Origin: Gordoniibacillus kamchatkensis | GTDB lineage: Bacteria > Bacillota > Bacilli > Paenibacillales > NBRC-103111 | DNA length: 35,762 nt | Direction of reading: 5' to 3' | Assembly (NCBI RefSeq): GCF_000829455.1 | Contig: NZ_JXAK01000064.1 | Coordinates: 1-35,762, forward strand | In this document: piece by piece, positions 16,502-25,681 of the stretch | Layout: every line of letters starts with the position of its first letter | Position numbering within the stretch: position 1 is the first letter of the stretch | The notes under the pieces: generated by a model | Seen by the model: the letters and a program-made list of their open reading frames with translations, nothing else | Databases searched by the model: none | Told to the model about the DNA's origin: nothing | Program-made: the position numbers and the translations under genes

Positions 16502-17946
16502 ATGAGCTTGCTCGACAAAATTCAGGCGAGAGCGAGGCGATCCAGCCCCAGCCTTCCGGCGAAGAAGCGGCTGCGGCGGAGGCGGAAGCGGAACGGCCCG
16601 CCGCAGGCGCGAAGAAAGACTTGCTGGCGGCGTTCCGCGATGGCCGCCGCTCCGATTCGCCGCGCAAGGAGCGGGCACCGCAGCCGACCAAGCATCAGGA
16701 GCTGAAAAACCGGCTCCACAAACAAATTTTGAACGAGCTGAAAGACGGCGACGTCGAAGCGATCATACCGAAGATCGATGCGATGGCGGTCGAGATCATG
16801 AAGGAGGACGAATCGTTCCGCGGCAAGATCGACCGGAAAAAAGTGGTCGAAGAGCTGATCAACGATTTGACCGGCTTCGGCCCGATCAACCCGCTGCTGC
16901 TCGATCCGGACGTCACCGAAGTGATGGTCAACGGCCCCGATCAAGTGTACGTGGAGCGGGGCGGCAAGCTGGAGCCGGCGTTCGTGCAGTTCCGCGACGA
17001 CGAGCACGTCATGAGCGTGATCGAGAAAATCGTCGCCCCGATCGGCCGGCGCGTCGACGAGAGCTCGCCGATGGTCGACGCCCGGCTGCCCGACGGGTCG
17101 CGCGTCAACATCATTATCCCGCCGCTCGCGCTGAACGGGCCGACGATCACGATCCGTAAGTTTTCCAAAGATCCGTATACGATCGAGGATTTGATCCGGT
17201 TCGGCACCGTATCGCGGGAGATGGCGATGTTTCTGGAGGCGTGCGTCAAGGCGCGGCTCAACATTTTCGTCAGCGGGGGGACCGGGTCGGGCAAAACGAC
17301 GACGCTCAACGTGCTGTCTTCGTTCATTCCGTCCGACGAGCGCATCGTCACGATCGAGGATGCGGCCGAGCTGCAGCTGTGGCAAGACCACGTCGTTTCG
17401 CTCGAATCGCGGCCGGCGAACATCGAGGGCAAGGGCGCGGTCACGATCCGTGACCTCGTGCGCAACGCGCTGCGGATGCGCCCCGAGCGCATCGTCATCG
17501 GCGAGGTGCGGGGCGGCGAGGCGCTCGATATGCTGCAGGCGATGAATACGGGCCATGACGGCTCGCTGGCCACCGGCCACTCCAACAGTCCGCGCGACAT
17601 GATCGCCCGCCTCGAGACGATGGTGCTGATGGCCGGCCTCGAGCTGCCGGTGAAAGCGATCCGCGAGCAGATTGCCGGCGCGATCGACCTTATTATTCAG
17701 CAGTCGCGCCTGAAGGACGGCACCCGCAAAATCGTCAACATCACCGAGGTGCTTGGCATGGAAGGCGACGTCATCGTTTTGCAGGACATTTTCGCGTACC
17801 AGCAGACCGGCACCGACGCCGAAGGGCGCATCCAGGGCCGGCTTGCGGCGACGGGCATCCGCCCGAAGTTTTACGAGCGGCTGGAGACGTCCGGCATCCA
17901 TGTGCCGGTCTCCGTCTTTTTGGGCCAAGGGAGGGACGAACCGTGA
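16502..17946 (+). CDS. cpaF: CpaF/TadA secretion ATPase, frame break near the start
   Basis: The hexameric motor ATPase of the Tad pilus. The main frame has the CpaF N-domain (LLLDPDVTEVMVNGPDQVYV), Walker A GGTGSGKTT, the Asp box EDAAELQ, Walker B RIVIGEVRGGEALDML, and the His box HDGSLATGHSNS. The natural start is the ATG at 16502, after GTAGGAGG, encoding MSLLDKIQ. About 25 bases later the frame is lost; the sensible continuation (GESEAIQPQPSGEEAAAAEAEA and onward) is in the other frame. One missing G near 16525-16528 would join them. If real, initiation would have to occur downstream, for example at TTG 16621. Confidence 0.9.
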
Positions 17947-18905
17947 AGCTGACCGTCATCGTCCTGTTCGCCTTGACGAGCTTTCTGTTTTTCACGGCGC
18001 TATTGCAGGCGCTGCTGCTGTCCGATAAGCGCGTCCGGCGGCGGATGAAGCGTTATCTCGACCTTCAGGACAAACGCAAGCTGCCGTCGGGCAAGCTGAA
18101 CGTGCTAGTGCAGATGCAGCTGTACAAGCAGACGGTGCGCGACAAGGTGCTGAGCAAGAAGCGCGGCGAAAAGCTCGCCGACATGCTGCACCGCGCCGGC
18201 GTTCCGCTGAAGCCGGAAGAGTACATTTTGCTTCAGTGGATGTTGAGCGCGCTGTGCGGCGGGCTGCTGTTTTTGCTGTCGGGCCGCATCGTTTTACTGC
18301 TCATCGGCATCGCCGCCGGCTATTCGGCCCCGCGCATGTGGGTGAAACGGAAGGAGCGGGAGCGGACCCAGGCGTTCGGCGACGCGCTGCAGGACATGAT
18401 CACGACGGTGATCGGCTCGCTGCGCGCCGGTTTCTCGTTCTCGCAGGCGCTCAAAACCGTTGTCGACGAGTCGGACGGCCCGATGAAAGAGGAGATGGAG
18501 ACGGTGCTGCGCGAGATGCAGTACGGCAGCTCGATGGAGGACGCGCTGCTGTCGCTCAAGGAGCGGATGCCGAGCGAAGATTTGAACCTGATGATTCAGG
18601 CGATCCTGATTCAGCGCCAGGTTGGCGGCAATCTGGCGACGGTGCTGGAAACGATCGTGCAGACGATCCGCGACCGCGTCAAAATCCAGCGCCAAGTCAA
18701 GACGCTGACGGCGCAGGGCCGGTTGTCGGGGATGGTCATCGGACTGCTGCCGATCGCGCTCGGCCTTATCATTTATTTAATCGAGCCGAACTACATCGGC
18801 TCGCTGTTCCGGCACCCGATCGGGGTGCTGATGCTGTGCGGCGGCACCGTGTCCGGCATCATCGGCTTCTTTATGATCCGCAAGCTGACTACGATCGAGG
18901 TGTAG
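17943..18905 (+). CDS. tadB: TadB-like inner-membrane platform protein (GspF family)
   Basis: A 320-residue type II secretion F-domain protein forming the membrane platform of the pilus. An N-terminal helix (VIVLFALTSFLFFTALLQALLL), two helices near residues 98-130, the F domain with DALQDMITTVIGSLRAGFSFSQAL and LILIQRQVGGNLATVLETI-like sequence, and two C-terminal helices (VIGLLPIALGLIIYLI and VLMLCGGTVSGIIGFFMI) are visible. The GTG start overlaps the cpaF stop (GTGA), so it is translationally coupled. Confidence 0.92.
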   Translation: MKLTVIVLFALTSFLFFTALLQALLLSDKRVRRRMKRYLDLQDKRKLPSGKLNVLVQMQLYKQTVRDKVLSKKRGEKLADMLHRAGVPLKPEEYILLQWMLSALCGGLLFLLSGRIVLLLIGIAAGYSAPRMWVKRKERERTQAFGDALQDMITTVIGSLRAGFSFSQALKTVVDESDGPMKEEMETVLREMQYGSSMEDALLSLKERMPSEDLNLMIQAILIQRQVGGNLATVLETIVQTIRDRVKIQRQVKTLTAQGRLSGMVIGLLPIALGLIIYLIEPNYIGSLFRHPIGVLMLCGGTVSGIIGFFMIRKLTTIEV

Positions 18906-18913
18906 CTGAGGCT

Positions 18914-19847
18914 ATGATGTACTTCACGCTTTTTTGCGCCGTCACGCTGTTCGTCTATGCTTTGTTTGTGCTCAAGGAGGAGCGCAGCGCGCGGCTGCGG
19001 CGGCGGCTGGCGCTCGTGGCGACGGATGCGGCCGCGGAAGCCGCTGCCGCTGGCGCCGCTGCGGAGCAGCAGCCGGGCAAGCCGGCACGGCTGCTGCACC
19101 ACGCTGCCGCCTCGCTATGGAGGGCGCTGCGGCGCAGCTTCGGCCGCCGCTTGCCCGGCGAGCAGGCGGCGAAGCTGGAGCTGAAGCTGCAGCGGGCGGG
19201 AATGCCGCTCGGCATGGGGGCGCTCGACTTCCGCCTGCTGCAGCTGGCGCTGCTGGCCGGCATGCCGATTGTGTGCGGCTTTTACGCCGCTTGCTCGAGC
19301 AGAGCGGGGCGGCATCGCCTCGTTTGCGCTGGCGGGGCTGGCGATCGCCGTCATTATGCCGCGCTGGTATTTGGCGCTCCGGATCAAGCGCCGCAGCCGC
19401 CAAGCGCTCAAGGAGCTGCCGGACGTGCTCGACCTGCTCACCGTCAGCCTAGAGGCCGGGCTCGGTTTCGACGCCGCTCTCAGCAAGCTCGTTGCCAAGA
19501 AGGAGGGGGCGCTGGCCGCGGAGTTTCAGCGCTGCCTGGAGGAAATCCGCCTCGGCAAAACGCGCCGGGAAGCGCTGCTCGGCGTGCGCGAGAGGATCGA
19601 GCTGGAAGAGATGAAGCTGCTGATCGGCAGCATTCTGCAGGCGGAGAAGCTCGGCATCGGGCTCGTGCAGGTGATGCGCGTCCAGTCGCAGGAAGTGCGC
19701 GAGCAGCGCAAGCAGCGGGCGGAAGAAGCGGCGATGAAAGCGCCGATCAAAATGCTGTTCCCGCTCGTGCTGTTCATCTTCCCCAGCTTGTTCATCGTGC
19801 TGCTCGGACCGGCGCTGATCCAGTTCATCGAGACGTTCTCGAAGTGA
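18914..19847 (+). CDS. tadC: TadC-like inner-membrane platform protein, frame break
   Basis: The second F-domain platform protein. The N-terminal part (MMYFTLFCAVTLFVYALFVLK, then GEQAAKLELKLQRAGMPLGM) runs in one frame to about 19285. The F domain (LKELPDVLDLLTVSLEAGLGFDAALSKL, then LIGSILQAEKLGIGLVQVMR) and C-terminal helix (IKMLFPLVLFIFPSLFIVLLGP) are in another frame to 19847. One extra base or two missing bases at about 19280-19305, in the second transmembrane segment, would explain this. Joined length is about 311 residues, normal for TadC. It is the last recognised gene of the operon. Confidence 0.87.
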
Positions 19848-19891
19848 GAGCGGTGGAATCAGCCGATCAGCGGCGCATTTCAAAAAGCTTG

Positions 19892-19913
19892 CCGGAGCTT
19901 GTTTAAGCTCCGG
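19892..19913. terminator. Hairpin after tadC, possible terminator
   Basis: CCGGAGCTT and AAGCTCCGG form a perfect 9-bp stem around a GTTT tetraloop, 45 bases after the tadC stop. There is no T-run after it, so it may be an inefficient terminator or an mRNA 3'-end stabiliser. Confidence 0.45.
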
Positions 19914-20154
19914 GCGGGCCGAGGCTCGTTTCTTCAGATCGGCATTGATGCAAGTTTCGGGCTGCGGGAGTCGCCGTTTGACAAGTTTTTGCGGCTTGGC
20001 ACAAGGAAAACCGGCTTTGTTGGAGAATGTACATTGGGGACAATAGTATAATCGGCTTGCCAGGGACGACTATTGCCTGAGCCGTTCGTATACGGAGCGT
20101 GCAGTATATTGTCCAGACGGTAGACCCGATTTCGCAAACAATTCGGATGGAGCC

Positions 20155-20353
20155 ATAAAGGAACAGGGTTCCGCTATTTTACACAATTATGGACGATTGC
20201 GACAAAATAACGGATTCCCGTTCCGCTATTGGCGGCTGTTGCAGGGTAATACACCGGTTTTGCGCAATTTTGCAGACAGATAACGGATTCCCGTTCCGTT
20301 ATTTCTGGGGAATAACGGGAAATACCGCGCATAGCGGAACGTCGTTCCGCTAA
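20155..20353. repeat. Cluster of four 23-bp palindromic intergenic repeats
   Basis: Copies start at 20155, 20207, 20280 and 20331. Each has left half ATA(A/G)CGGA and right half TTCCG(C/T)TA around a 5- to 6-base centre (the copy at 20155 has AAAGG). The centre is TTCCCG-like in two copies. A shared flank, roughly TTTT-purine-C-purine-CAATT followed by GACA, precedes the second and third copies, so the full unit may be longer. Spacing is irregular (52, 73 and 51 bases), which excludes CRISPR. Each copy could form a short hairpin. Confidence 0.82.
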
Positions 20354-20554
20354 CGTTTTGCTGCGGTCCTGGAACACAATTATTGCCGAATGAACGTATG
20401 GCGGACGAACGGCATGCAACGAACATTTTTGCACAAATGAGGGCTGCCGGTAACCGTTTTTGCGACAACGCTTTGCAACCGCTTGAGTCCGACCGGTTGG
20501 TCACGGATCAGTCAGTCTTGAACAGATACGCAACCAGACAATCGGGGTGGTAAC

Positions 20555-21748
20555 TTGAAATCGCAGTTTGGATCGTGGCCTCGGGGCGTCCCGCTTCTTT
20601 TGAGCAATTCGTTTTTGATGTCGATCGGCTTTTATGCCCTTATTCCGAATCTGTCCGTCTATTTGACGCATTCGCTGTCGTGGTCGCCGCTGCTCGCGGG
20701 CGTACTGCTGATGGTGCGCCAGTTCAGCCAGCAAGGGCCGATGATGTTGACCGGCATGATCTCCGACAGAGTCGGCTACCGCGCGACGCTCACGCTCGGC
20801 TTCTTGCTGCGCGGCATCGGGTTCGCCATGTTTGCTTTGGGAACGAGTCCGCTGCTCATGTTCGTTTCCGCCATTATCGCCGGCATCGGGGGGAGCCTGT
20901 TCGAGCCGACCGGCGATGCGGCGCTGACGACGCTCACGGATGCGACTTGGCGCTCGCGCACGTACGCCGTGAAAAAGGTGATCGACAACCTCGGCATCGT
21001 CGTTTCGGCGCTGATCGGCTCGCTTTTGGTGAACGTGAGCTTTCATTTGCTGTCCGTCCTGTCCGGCGCATTGTTTGCGGCGGCGGGAATCATTACGTAT
21101 TTTCGGCTGCCGGCCATTAACGTGCAAGTGAAGCCCGTGGCCTGGACGCATATGTGGAAAACGGTCACGCGGGACAAGCCGTTCGTCCATTTTGTGGCCG
21201 TGATGATCGGCTATTTCTTTATGTTTATGCAGCTATATTTGGCGATTCCGGCGCGAATTGTAGAGATTACGCATGAGGCTTCGTCCGTTTCCATCGTGTT
21301 CCTCGTCCTGTCGGGGATGATGATTGTGCTTCAGGTTCCGATTAACGTGCTTGTCGCGAAATTCAACGTGATACGCTCCGTTCAAACCGGCTTTTTGCTT
21401 ATGGGGACAGGGCTGCTCGTGCTGGGGAGCGCCGCGCACGTAACGGTGTTCGTGTGCGGTATTGCACTGTTTGCGATCGGCCTGATGACGATCGAACCGG
21501 CCAGCTTCGATGTGACGTCGCGGCTCGCCAATCCTGAGATGACCGCGACCTATTTCGGGTTTTATTATTTGGCTATGGCGATCGGCGGCGGAATTAGCCA
21601 AGGAACCGGGGGGCTGCTCATGCAGGTAGGTTCGTCCATCGGCCTGCCGGGACTGATCTGGTGGATCGGCGCATTCGTGGCGCTGCTCTCTATGGCGGGT
21701 GCGGGGCCGCTCCGCAAATCGCTGCCGGGGAAGGGCGCCGCCGAGTAA
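20555..21748 (+). CDS. MFS transporter, drug/metabolite exporter type
   Basis: A 397-residue major facilitator with about 12 hydrophobic segments. The cytoplasmic motif A between helices 2 and 3 is visible as GMISDRVGYRATLTLG (about residues 68-83). A large loop separates the halves near residue 200 (KPVAWTHMWKTVTRDKP). The overall pattern resembles proton-driven multidrug exporters such as MdtH or YfmO-like proteins; the substrate is unknown. The start is TTG at 20555, backed by ATCGGGGTGGTAAC. It is probably monocistronic, since a new promoter precedes the next gene. Confidence 0.88.
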   Translation: MKSQFGSWPRGVPLLLSNSFLMSIGFYALIPNLSVYLTHSLSWSPLLAGVLLMVRQFSQQGPMMLTGMISDRVGYRATLTLGFLLRGIGFAMFALGTSPLLMFVSAIIAGIGGSLFEPTGDAALTTLTDATWRSRTYAVKKVIDNLGIVVSALIGSLLVNVSFHLLSVLSGALFAAAGIITYFRLPAINVQVKPVAWTHMWKTVTRDKPFVHFVAVMIGYFFMFMQLYLAIPARIVEITHEASSVSIVFLVLSGMMIVLQVPINVLVAKFNVIRSVQTGFLLMGTGLLVLGSAAHVTVFVCGIALFAIGLMTIEPASFDVTSRLANPEMTATYFGFYYLAMAIGGGISQGTGGLLMQVGSSIGLPGLIWWIGAFVALLSMAGAGPLRKSLPGKGAAE

Positions 21749-21760
21749 CTGAACAAAGCT

Positions 21761-21789
21761 TTGACAACTATGACGTCCCGCGGTACAGT
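21761..21789 (+). promoter_or_regulatory. Sigma-A promoter of the DUF3900 gene
   Basis: A perfect -35 box TTGACA (21761-21766) is followed after 17 bases by TACAGT (21784-21789), matching four of six positions of the -10 consensus. It lies about 85 bases upstream of the DUF3900 start and just after the MFS stop. Confidence 0.65.
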
Positions 21790-21873
21790 TAAAAACGTGT
21801 GCCGGGGGACGTTTTGGCTTGGAACGACCGGATTGTTCGTAGGAGGATAGATCGGAACGGGGAGAGCGCATCG

Positions 21874-23007
21874 ATGGACTTTATCGTACAGTACTTATCT
21901 TTCTTCGTCATTCAGACGGAAGGCGAAGCTGCGGGAGCGGGCAAACGGTACAAGCATTACCAGACGCTGGACGGCGAAGACTACGAGGATACCGAACTGA
22001 AAACGTTCCTGGACGGCGAGTTCGCCCGGATCGTGAAACGCAAGGCGGAACGCAATCCGCTCAGCGAGAACGTGCCGACGAAAATCGGCCGCTTCACGGT
22101 CGAGCCGGGCTTCGAGCTGGATTCGAATCCGAACTACAACTTGTTCAAGCGGCTGCGCCAGGCGGAGTCGAAGGAGCAGTTTCTGAACTGCGGCGACGAG
22201 CTGGTGCGGGCATACCTCGATACAAGCGCAGTGCGGGGCGGGGCGCTCATCATCGTTCGGGTGCGGTGGTATGAAGTGTCGGACGATCCACTGATATTCG
22301 TGCTGAAATGCGATTTTGAGCCGAAAATCGCCCGCATCGCCGACGAGAAAAAGCTGATCGCGCAAGTGGAGATGGCGATCTCGGCGCGCAATATCAAATC
22401 GATTCAATATCCGCATTTGCCGGAGGACGGCGCGTTCGACGAATGGGAGCTCAAAATTCACCAGGCGTCGCACGCGCGGTATTTCGAAGATTTCCTTAAA
22501 TATGTTTCTTACGAAAAAACGATGCCGGAGGTGCTGAACGACCATGTCATGGGCATGGTCGGCTCGTATCTGGAAGAGCAGCTGCAGGCGCCGGATCTGA
22601 GCGAAGAGCGGCAGCGCGAGCTGCAAATCGAGGCGGAGAAGTACGAGGTTTGGGCGGCGAGCGAGAAGCGCGAGCTGCAGGAGCAATGGCCGCACGAGCG
22701 GGTCGCCCAGGCGACGCAGTGGATCGTCGAGCAAAAGCCGGATCTCGAGCTGAAGCTCAAGCTGGACGGCGTGCTCGTCAAAGGCAAAATGGCCGATTAC
22801 GGCAGCCGCATCCACTTGGCGCGCATCGGCGGCCGCTACGCGGTGCTCGTTACGGGAGACGCTTTCGAGTTCGAGCACGGCGTGTCGCCGGTCGAGCTGC
22901 TGCAGCCGGAGGAGCTGGAGCAAGTGCTGCGCCGGCTGGAAGAGGAGCCGGAGACGCAGGCGCGCGCCGGACTGCATTTGGACCGCGACGACGAGCTGCC
23001 TTATTGA
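21874..23007 (+). CDS. DUF3900 domain protein
   Basis: A 377-residue cytoplasmic protein matching the DUF3900 family of Bacillales, recognised from its start MDFIVQYLSFFVIQTEGEA and overall length. It has no signal peptide or membrane segment. A highly charged, helical and probably coiled-coil section lies at about residues 240-285 (rich in Glu, Arg and Gln), and the C-terminus is acidic. The biochemical role is unknown. ATG at 21874 is taken as the start because GGGGAGAGC lies just upstream; an earlier in-frame start would fall in the 5' leader. It converges on the germination operon with only 13 bases between stops and no terminator, so transcripts from both sides probably overlap. Confidence 0.8.
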   Translation: MDFIVQYLSFFVIQTEGEAAGAGKRYKHYQTLDGEDYEDTELKTFLDGEFARIVKRKAERNPLSENVPTKIGRFTVEPGFELDSNPNYNLFKRLRQAESKEQFLNCGDELVRAYLDTSAVRGGALIIVRVRWYEVSDDPLIFVLKCDFEPKIARIADEKKLIAQVEMAISARNIKSIQYPHLPEDGAFDEWELKIHQASHARYFEDFLKYVSYEKTMPEVLNDHVMGMVGSYLEEQLQAPDLSEERQRELQIEAEKYEVWAASEKRELQEQWPHERVAQATQWIVEQKPDLELKLKLDGVLVKGKMADYGSRIHLARIGGRYAVLVTGDAFEFEHGVSPVELLQPEELEQVLRRLEEEPETQARAGLHLDRDDELPY

Positions 23008-23020
23008 GGCAAGATAACTT

Positions 23021-24163
23021 TTACTGGCTCAGCATTCCCGAGTGGTTTAATTGTATTTTGACATTGATTTCTTTCAGCGATGTTTTCGTTATTCCTAATC
23101 CTTGTTGTTGAAATATACGTTTCCAGATGCCGTAATGATTTAGATAGGTATCGTATTCTAAATGATAAATATCGGATTCGATAGTTAAAGCATTGATAAA
23201 GGTTGAGCGAATTTCTTCCTCAACCTTTTTTTCGGCAAGCTTCTGAAGGAGGCTTTCATCGGTCTGTTCAAGAAGCTCTACAATATTGCCGGACAGCTTG
23301 ACGAGAATGGAGTAACTGGGCGGTCCGCCGTCCAGTTTTTCTGTGATGCGAAACTTGGGATGCTCCAATGAAAGTACCCCGACTGTTTTTCCGTCTTTGG
23401 TGATTTTGAGGGGCGACCGGATAGTTTCGCTTGTCAGCCAACGCAAACCTTGCAAGTGCTCAATGTCAAGCCATCCTTGCAGTTTCTGTTCATGAATAAC
23501 AAAAGCTCCGTCCAACTGCAACTTGGGGTCCGGTTTTTGATTTTTAGTCCACTGCTTGGGATTAATTTTCAATGACGGCAAAATGACCGTTCTGCCCGGT
23601 TCCAGATTATCGGCTAAAAAATGGACGAAACGGATCGGCTGAACCAATGATTTTTGACGGTAGTTTTCCTCAGGCTCGTGCGATATGTTCAAGAGAGGCG
23701 ACAAATTATAGAACGCCGGTGTTGTTAACAATTGCTCGATATTTTCCTTCGTCCCGTATATCCAAGGAGTAAACCGAATTTCCCTGTACCTTTCAACGGC
23801 TTCAAATAAATTTTTTGTTCCCCGTTTAAGCGCATTCTCGGAAACCACAATATGAGTGATGTGGTTCCAAAGCAATCTTTGCTGCGCCGTATTATATAGA
23901 TCGTTCATAGCAATGTTGAGTGTGCTGCCCTGGCCTTTTCCAATCCAAATCAGTGCAGGTTCTTTGGGTTTCCCGGATTCTTGTTTGGCCACGGATGAAA
24001 AATCAAGTGTTTGCGCATACACCGTATATTGATTGTTAGAGAAATCTATGCCGAGCGATGTGATATAATCGATATTCTGAATTTCATGCAAATCCCAGCA
24101 GCCGCTTAGTCCGATCAGCATGATAAATATTCCTAACCATTTATAGACTCTTCTCATTTCCAT
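23021..24163 (-). CDS. gerC: Ger(x)C-family germinant receptor lipoprotein
   Basis: A 380-residue lipoprotein, the C subunit of a spore germinant receptor. The signal peptide ends in the lipobox LSGC with the lipid-modified Cys at residue 22, followed by WDLHEIQNIDYITSLGID, a family hallmark. The mature part lies outside the inner spore membrane. The order on the minus strand is gerB, gerA, gerC, with 17 bases between gerA and gerC. This gene is intact, unlike its two operon partners. It is more AT-rich than the genes around the operon. Confidence 0.93.
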   Translation of the reverse strand: MEMRRVYKWLGIFIMLIGLSGCWDLHEIQNIDYITSLGIDFSNNQYTVYAQTLDFSSVAKQESGKPKEPALIWIGKGQGSTLNIAMNDLYNTAQQRLLWNHITHIVVSENALKRGTKNLFEAVERYREIRFTPWIYGTKENIEQLLTTPAFYNLSPLLNISHEPEENYRQKSLVQPIRFVHFLADNLEPGRTVILPSLKINPKQWTKNQKPDPKLQLDGAFVIHEQKLQGWLDIEHLQGLRWLTSETIRSPLKITKDGKTVGVLSLEHPKFRITEKLDGGPPSYSILVKLSGNIVELLEQTDESLLQKLAEKKVEEEIRSTFINALTIESDIYHLEYDTYLNHYGIWKRIFQQQGLGITKTSLKEINVKIQLNHSGMLSQ

Positions 24164-24180
24164 TTCATCTTCACTTATCC

Positions 24181-25681
24181 TTAGTTGTTGGTTCCGTCCT
24201 TCATCATCTCAGGTTGTTTATTCTTTACATTTTCCGGTAGATCAATCAACGCTCGGGCCATATCTCGAAATGAAATGGGGGAGAGAGGCTCGAGGTATCC
24301 GATTCCGTACGAATGTAATCCCGAGAGATAAGTGACAATAGCGAACATGCTTATGAAAAAACCGAACATCCCCAAAATAGAAGAGCAAAGTAAGACGAAA
24401 AAGCGCAGCACGCTTACCGTTCCATTCAGCGATTGGTTCACCAAAGTAAAAGAGGTAACCGCCGTTACAGCTGTTACGACAAGCAAAGATGGTGAAGCCA
24501 ATCCGGCTGCAATGGCTGCTTGGCCTAGAATGACTCCGCCGGCAATCGCTACGGTCTGACTTAGGGAGACGTACGCCTGCTTCTCTAAACAATTCGAACA
24601 AACCCATAATAAAAAAGGCTTCAATCGGTGCTGAAAAAGGCAAGCCTATACGAGAATTGGAAATGGTAGCCAATAATTGAAAAGGGAGTTGTTCCATGTT
24701 AAATGAACTTAATGCAATCCAAAAACCTGGCAAGAAAATAGACAGCCACAATCCCACAAGACGTAAAATTCTCTGAAACGCGACAAGGTAAAAAGGAAAG
24801 TGAAGATCTTCAGGAGATTTGAGCTGCTCGGTTAAATTGCTTGGAGCAATTACCGCCATGGGCGATCCGTTAACGAGTATGGCAAAGCGTCCCCGCAATA
24901 AGCATTGCGCAACAAAATCCGGTCTGCCGATATAGTCGAATAGCGGAAAAAGGGAAGCCGAAAAATCCGATAGCGCCTCTTCCAGTTCCCCGCTGCTGAG
25001 TAATGCCTCGGCATTATAACCGTTCAAACGCTTCCGCGCTTCATTGATCAGACCGGCATCTGCTATATCACTCAGATATACGAGCGAAACGGGTGTTCGG
25101 CTCTTTGTGCCTAAAACAAATCGTTCGTTATGCAGCGAATGAGTGCGAAGACGTTTACGGATCAAGGCGACATTGGTGGAAATCTCCTCGGTGAATGCGT
25201 CCCGGGGTCCTTTTATGGAAATCTCCGAAGGGGATTGTTCCGGCTTTCTTTTTGGAACGGATTCGTTCGCGAAAATATAAACCGAACTATAGGATGGGAA
25301 AAAAATGATTAAATCGCCGCCGAACAAACTCGTCATCCACTCTTGATCCGAATTGGCTGGTTTTAGCGGAAGCAGCGACATCAGGTCCGTTAAAGCCTCC
25401 CCAGGAATCGTTCGTTTGATGCCAAAGACGCTTTCCATTGTCGGCATAACGGTTTCCAAAATGATTCTCGTATCTGACATCCCTTCGCAAAATGCTAAAA
25501 TTACGTTCAAGGATGTATCATAATTGATGGATTGAATTTTAACATCGTTGCTTTGCTGAAAATACATGGTCAGCTTTTTTTCATCCCATACTTGCAATGA
25601 TCCGGTGTCATTGGTCCCTTGCATAGAGTTCGTTCTTGGTTTCGACTGGCGTTTTCTTTGGAAGAGGCGGAAAATGTTCAT
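24181..25681 (-). pseudogene. gerA: GerA-family germinant receptor subunit A, frame break near the C-terminus
   Basis: The A subunit of the germinant receptor: an N-terminal soluble domain, then membrane helices. The N-terminal frame runs through WIALSSFNMEQLPFQLLATI and EAFFIMGLFELFREAGVRLPK. The expected next residues, '(x)(I/V)GQ', are missing, and the sequence resumes in a different frame with QTVAIAGGVILGQAAIAAGL to the stop at 24181. Family comparison implies a loss of 8 bases near 24556-24566. The ATG at 25681 overlaps the gerB stop (ATGA), preferred over an upstream in-frame start inside gerB. If the break is real, the last helices are lost and the receptor is probably inactive. Confidence 0.88.

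Larger units (their letters stand above)
19848..20554. other. Intergenic region with hairpin and palindromic repeats
   Basis: About 700 bases without a credible gene between the pilus operon and the MFS gene. It holds a 9-bp hairpin at 19892-19913 and a cluster of four palindromic repeats (20155-20353). The last part supplies the ribosome site of the MFS gene. Short minus-strand frames exist only because the repeats lack stops. Confidence 0.65.

Noticed and set aside
16522-17928. Long minus-strand open frame opposite cpaF
   Set aside because: The plus strand encodes CpaF with all ATPase motifs; the minus product has an abnormal His/Arg/Asp composition and no motif.
18236-19906. A 556-residue open frame spanning tadB and tadC
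   Set aside because: Its first half is an off-frame reading of tadB. Only from 18914 does it encode real TadC N-terminal sequence, and after the frame break it becomes nonsense again.
20155-20353. Repeat cluster considered as a CRISPR array
   Set aside because: Copies are palindromic, diverged and unevenly spaced, and no cas gene is present.
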